Part shown: positions 63,149 through 64,000 of the stretch, piece by piece
Position numbering within the stretch: position 1 is the first letter of the stretch
Layout: every line of letters begins with the position of its first letter
Origin: an uncultured Lachnospira sp.
GTDB taxonomy: Bacteria > Bacillota > Clostridia > Lachnospirales > Lachnospiraceae
Assembly: GCA_910585095.1 (NCBI GenBank)
Contig: CAJUBU010000011.1
Coordinates: 5,507-69,506 of the forward strand
Direction of reading: 5' to 3'
Length of the DNA stretch: 64,000 nucleotides
Made by a program: the position numbers and the translations under genes
Notes under the pieces: model-generated
What the model was told of the DNA's origin: nothing
Database searches by the model: none
Seen by the model: the letters and a program-made list of their open reading frames with translations, nothing else

Positions 63149-63958
63149 CTAAATTGTAGAGTAGGAATATATAAACCAATTATCGTTTACTTTTTCAAAA
63201 AGTATGCGATAGTGGACATCTTCCTGCTCTGCATATCCATTTTTTAAGGTTTTTGTGATTTTAAACTGAATATCACATATAAAATGGTCGTCATCGTACT
63301 GCCGCATATTGGTAACATTTTCTTCATCAAAAGTAAGATTGGTTGATTTTTTTGACCAGTGAAGCATCTCTGTTGATTGTACTAAAGTCTGATATGCTTT
63401 GCTTTCTGGTCGGGTTATTTTTTTCATATCCTGTAAATTTGCCATACCATTAAAAAAATATAAATAGTATTCAAATTTACTTAGTGCTTCTTTTGCTAAT
63501 GTTTCATTATGTTGATATGCGGCAGATACATAATTGTTATCATCAATAGGCGTCAGTGTATTGTCTAATGCATCTTTGACGACTAGCGTATCTGCATTGG
63601 CAATGGATATTGTATAAGTCGATTTATTTGCTTGGATACCCGTCAATTCCGTTAAATCATCACATACAGTGTCGTTTTTTGTTGTGTTTAAAGAAGGAGT
63701 AATTATTTCATCATTAATGTATATTTTCATAAAACCATCAGCAATAATCGTTTTGTCTTTTTTTCGATGTGCTTCAGCAATCGATGCTTCCTCTTCCCGT
63801 TTTTTTTGTGCTTCTTCGCGGCTTTGTTGTTCTTCTTGTTTTCTAGTTTCATAGTTTGTCTGGTATTTTGACAATGAATTCCATTCTAACACACAAATGA
63901 TAAATATGATTAAAAGTAAGACACAATTATATAAAATAATTCCATGCTTAAATTTCAT
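63149..63958 (-). CDS. Membrane-anchored protein of unknown function
   Basis: A 269-residue protein with a single N-terminal helix (residues about 7-23), then a Glu/Lys/Arg-rich coiled coil (residues about 36-65, QEEQQSREEAQKKREEEAS), and an extracytoplasmic domain. The C-terminus (VHYRILFEKVNDNWFIYSYSTI) resembles the last strands of NTF2-like or SnoaL-type modules. I do not recognise the family. GGAGG upstream of 63958 on the minus strand sets the start. It is convergent with the reductase gene, with only 12 bases between the stops. Confidence 0.7.
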   Translation of the reverse strand: MKFKHGIILYNCVLLLIIFIICVLEWNSLSKYQTNYETRKQEEQQSREEAQKKREEEASIAEAHRKKDKTIIADGFMKIYINDEIITPSLNTTKNDTVCDDLTELTGIQANKSTYTISIANADTLVVKDALDNTLTPIDDNNYVSAAYQHNETLAKEALSKFEYYLYFFNGMANLQDMKKITRPESKAYQTLVQSTEMLHWSKKSTNLTFDEENVTNMRQYDDDHFICDIQFKITKTLKNGYAEQEDVHYRILFEKVNDNWFIYSYSTI

Positions 63959-63980
63959 TAATAATCCTCCAAATTTATAA

Positions 63981-64000
63981 TTTATTCTTGCGAGCAACGA
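63981..64000. repeat. Family A repeat cut by the window edge
   Basis: TTTATTCTTGCGAGCAACGA matches the start of the family A element; the rest lies outside the window. Confidence 0.55.

Overview
The window is AT-rich DNA of a monoderm, spore-forming Clostridia-type bacterium, most likely a Lachnospiraceae relative. The support is CotF-like spore coat genes, a class B sortase, lipoproteins with lipoboxes, cohesin and dockerin modules, strong GGAGG or AATGAGG ribosome binding sites, and a Pel-like polysaccharide operon that lacks the outer-membrane genes pelB and pelC. I saw no rRNA, tRNA, CRISPR array, transposase, integrase or phage module. Family names come from recognising motifs by eye, not from database searches.

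Layout. 0-5 kb: the end of a membrane protein, a MATE transporter with an odd 36-residue insert, a P-loop kinase, and a run of small uncharacterised genes. 5-21.5 kb: housekeeping and stress genes (3-methyladenine glycosylase, SbcCD nuclease, spore coat proteins, EamA transporter, spermidine-synthase-like membrane protein, polyphosphate kinase, undecaprenyl-diphosphatase, anion permease, cytidylate-kinase-like protein, sortase B). 21.9-27.3 kb: a MATE exporter and a heterodimeric ABC exporter.

27.4-44.9 kb is the most interesting part. It holds a PqqD-like protein, then PelD with an N-terminal SDR epimerase-like domain, PelE, a large unknown polytopic membrane protein, PelA (DUF2194), PelF, PelG, DUF2304, a GT4, a GT2 and two related DUF4874/DUF4832 proteins, and ends with an NTP_transf_5-type nucleotidyltransferase. 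I read this as a c-di-GMP-controlled polysaccharide synthesis and export system: PelD keeps an RxxD inhibitory-site motif next to a degenerate GGDEF. A sigma-A-like promoter and a leader hairpin lie in front of it.

45-52 kb: a tandem duplication of a micro-ORF plus lipoprotein gene, followed by an ABC-2 type permease and ATPase. 52.5-55 kb: an amidohydrolase / ECF S-component / TIGR01440 operon and a SipW-like signal peptidase. 55.2-58.8 kb: a cohesin-dockerin protein, a pair of membrane zinc-ribbon genes (one with an in-frame amber codon), and a ComEC-like metallo-beta-lactamase lipoprotein. 58.9-64 kb: an EF-G/TetM-like GTPase fused to a C-terminal NYN (YacP/Rae1-like) nuclease domain, an aldo/keto reductase with two 4Fe-4S motifs, and a membrane-anchored unknown.

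At least four families of short structured repeats (called A to D here) are scattered between genes. Some act as terminator-like hairpins, some form the 3' ends of genes, and one family carries a TTGACT box that serves as a plausible -35 element for sbcD and the sortase gene.
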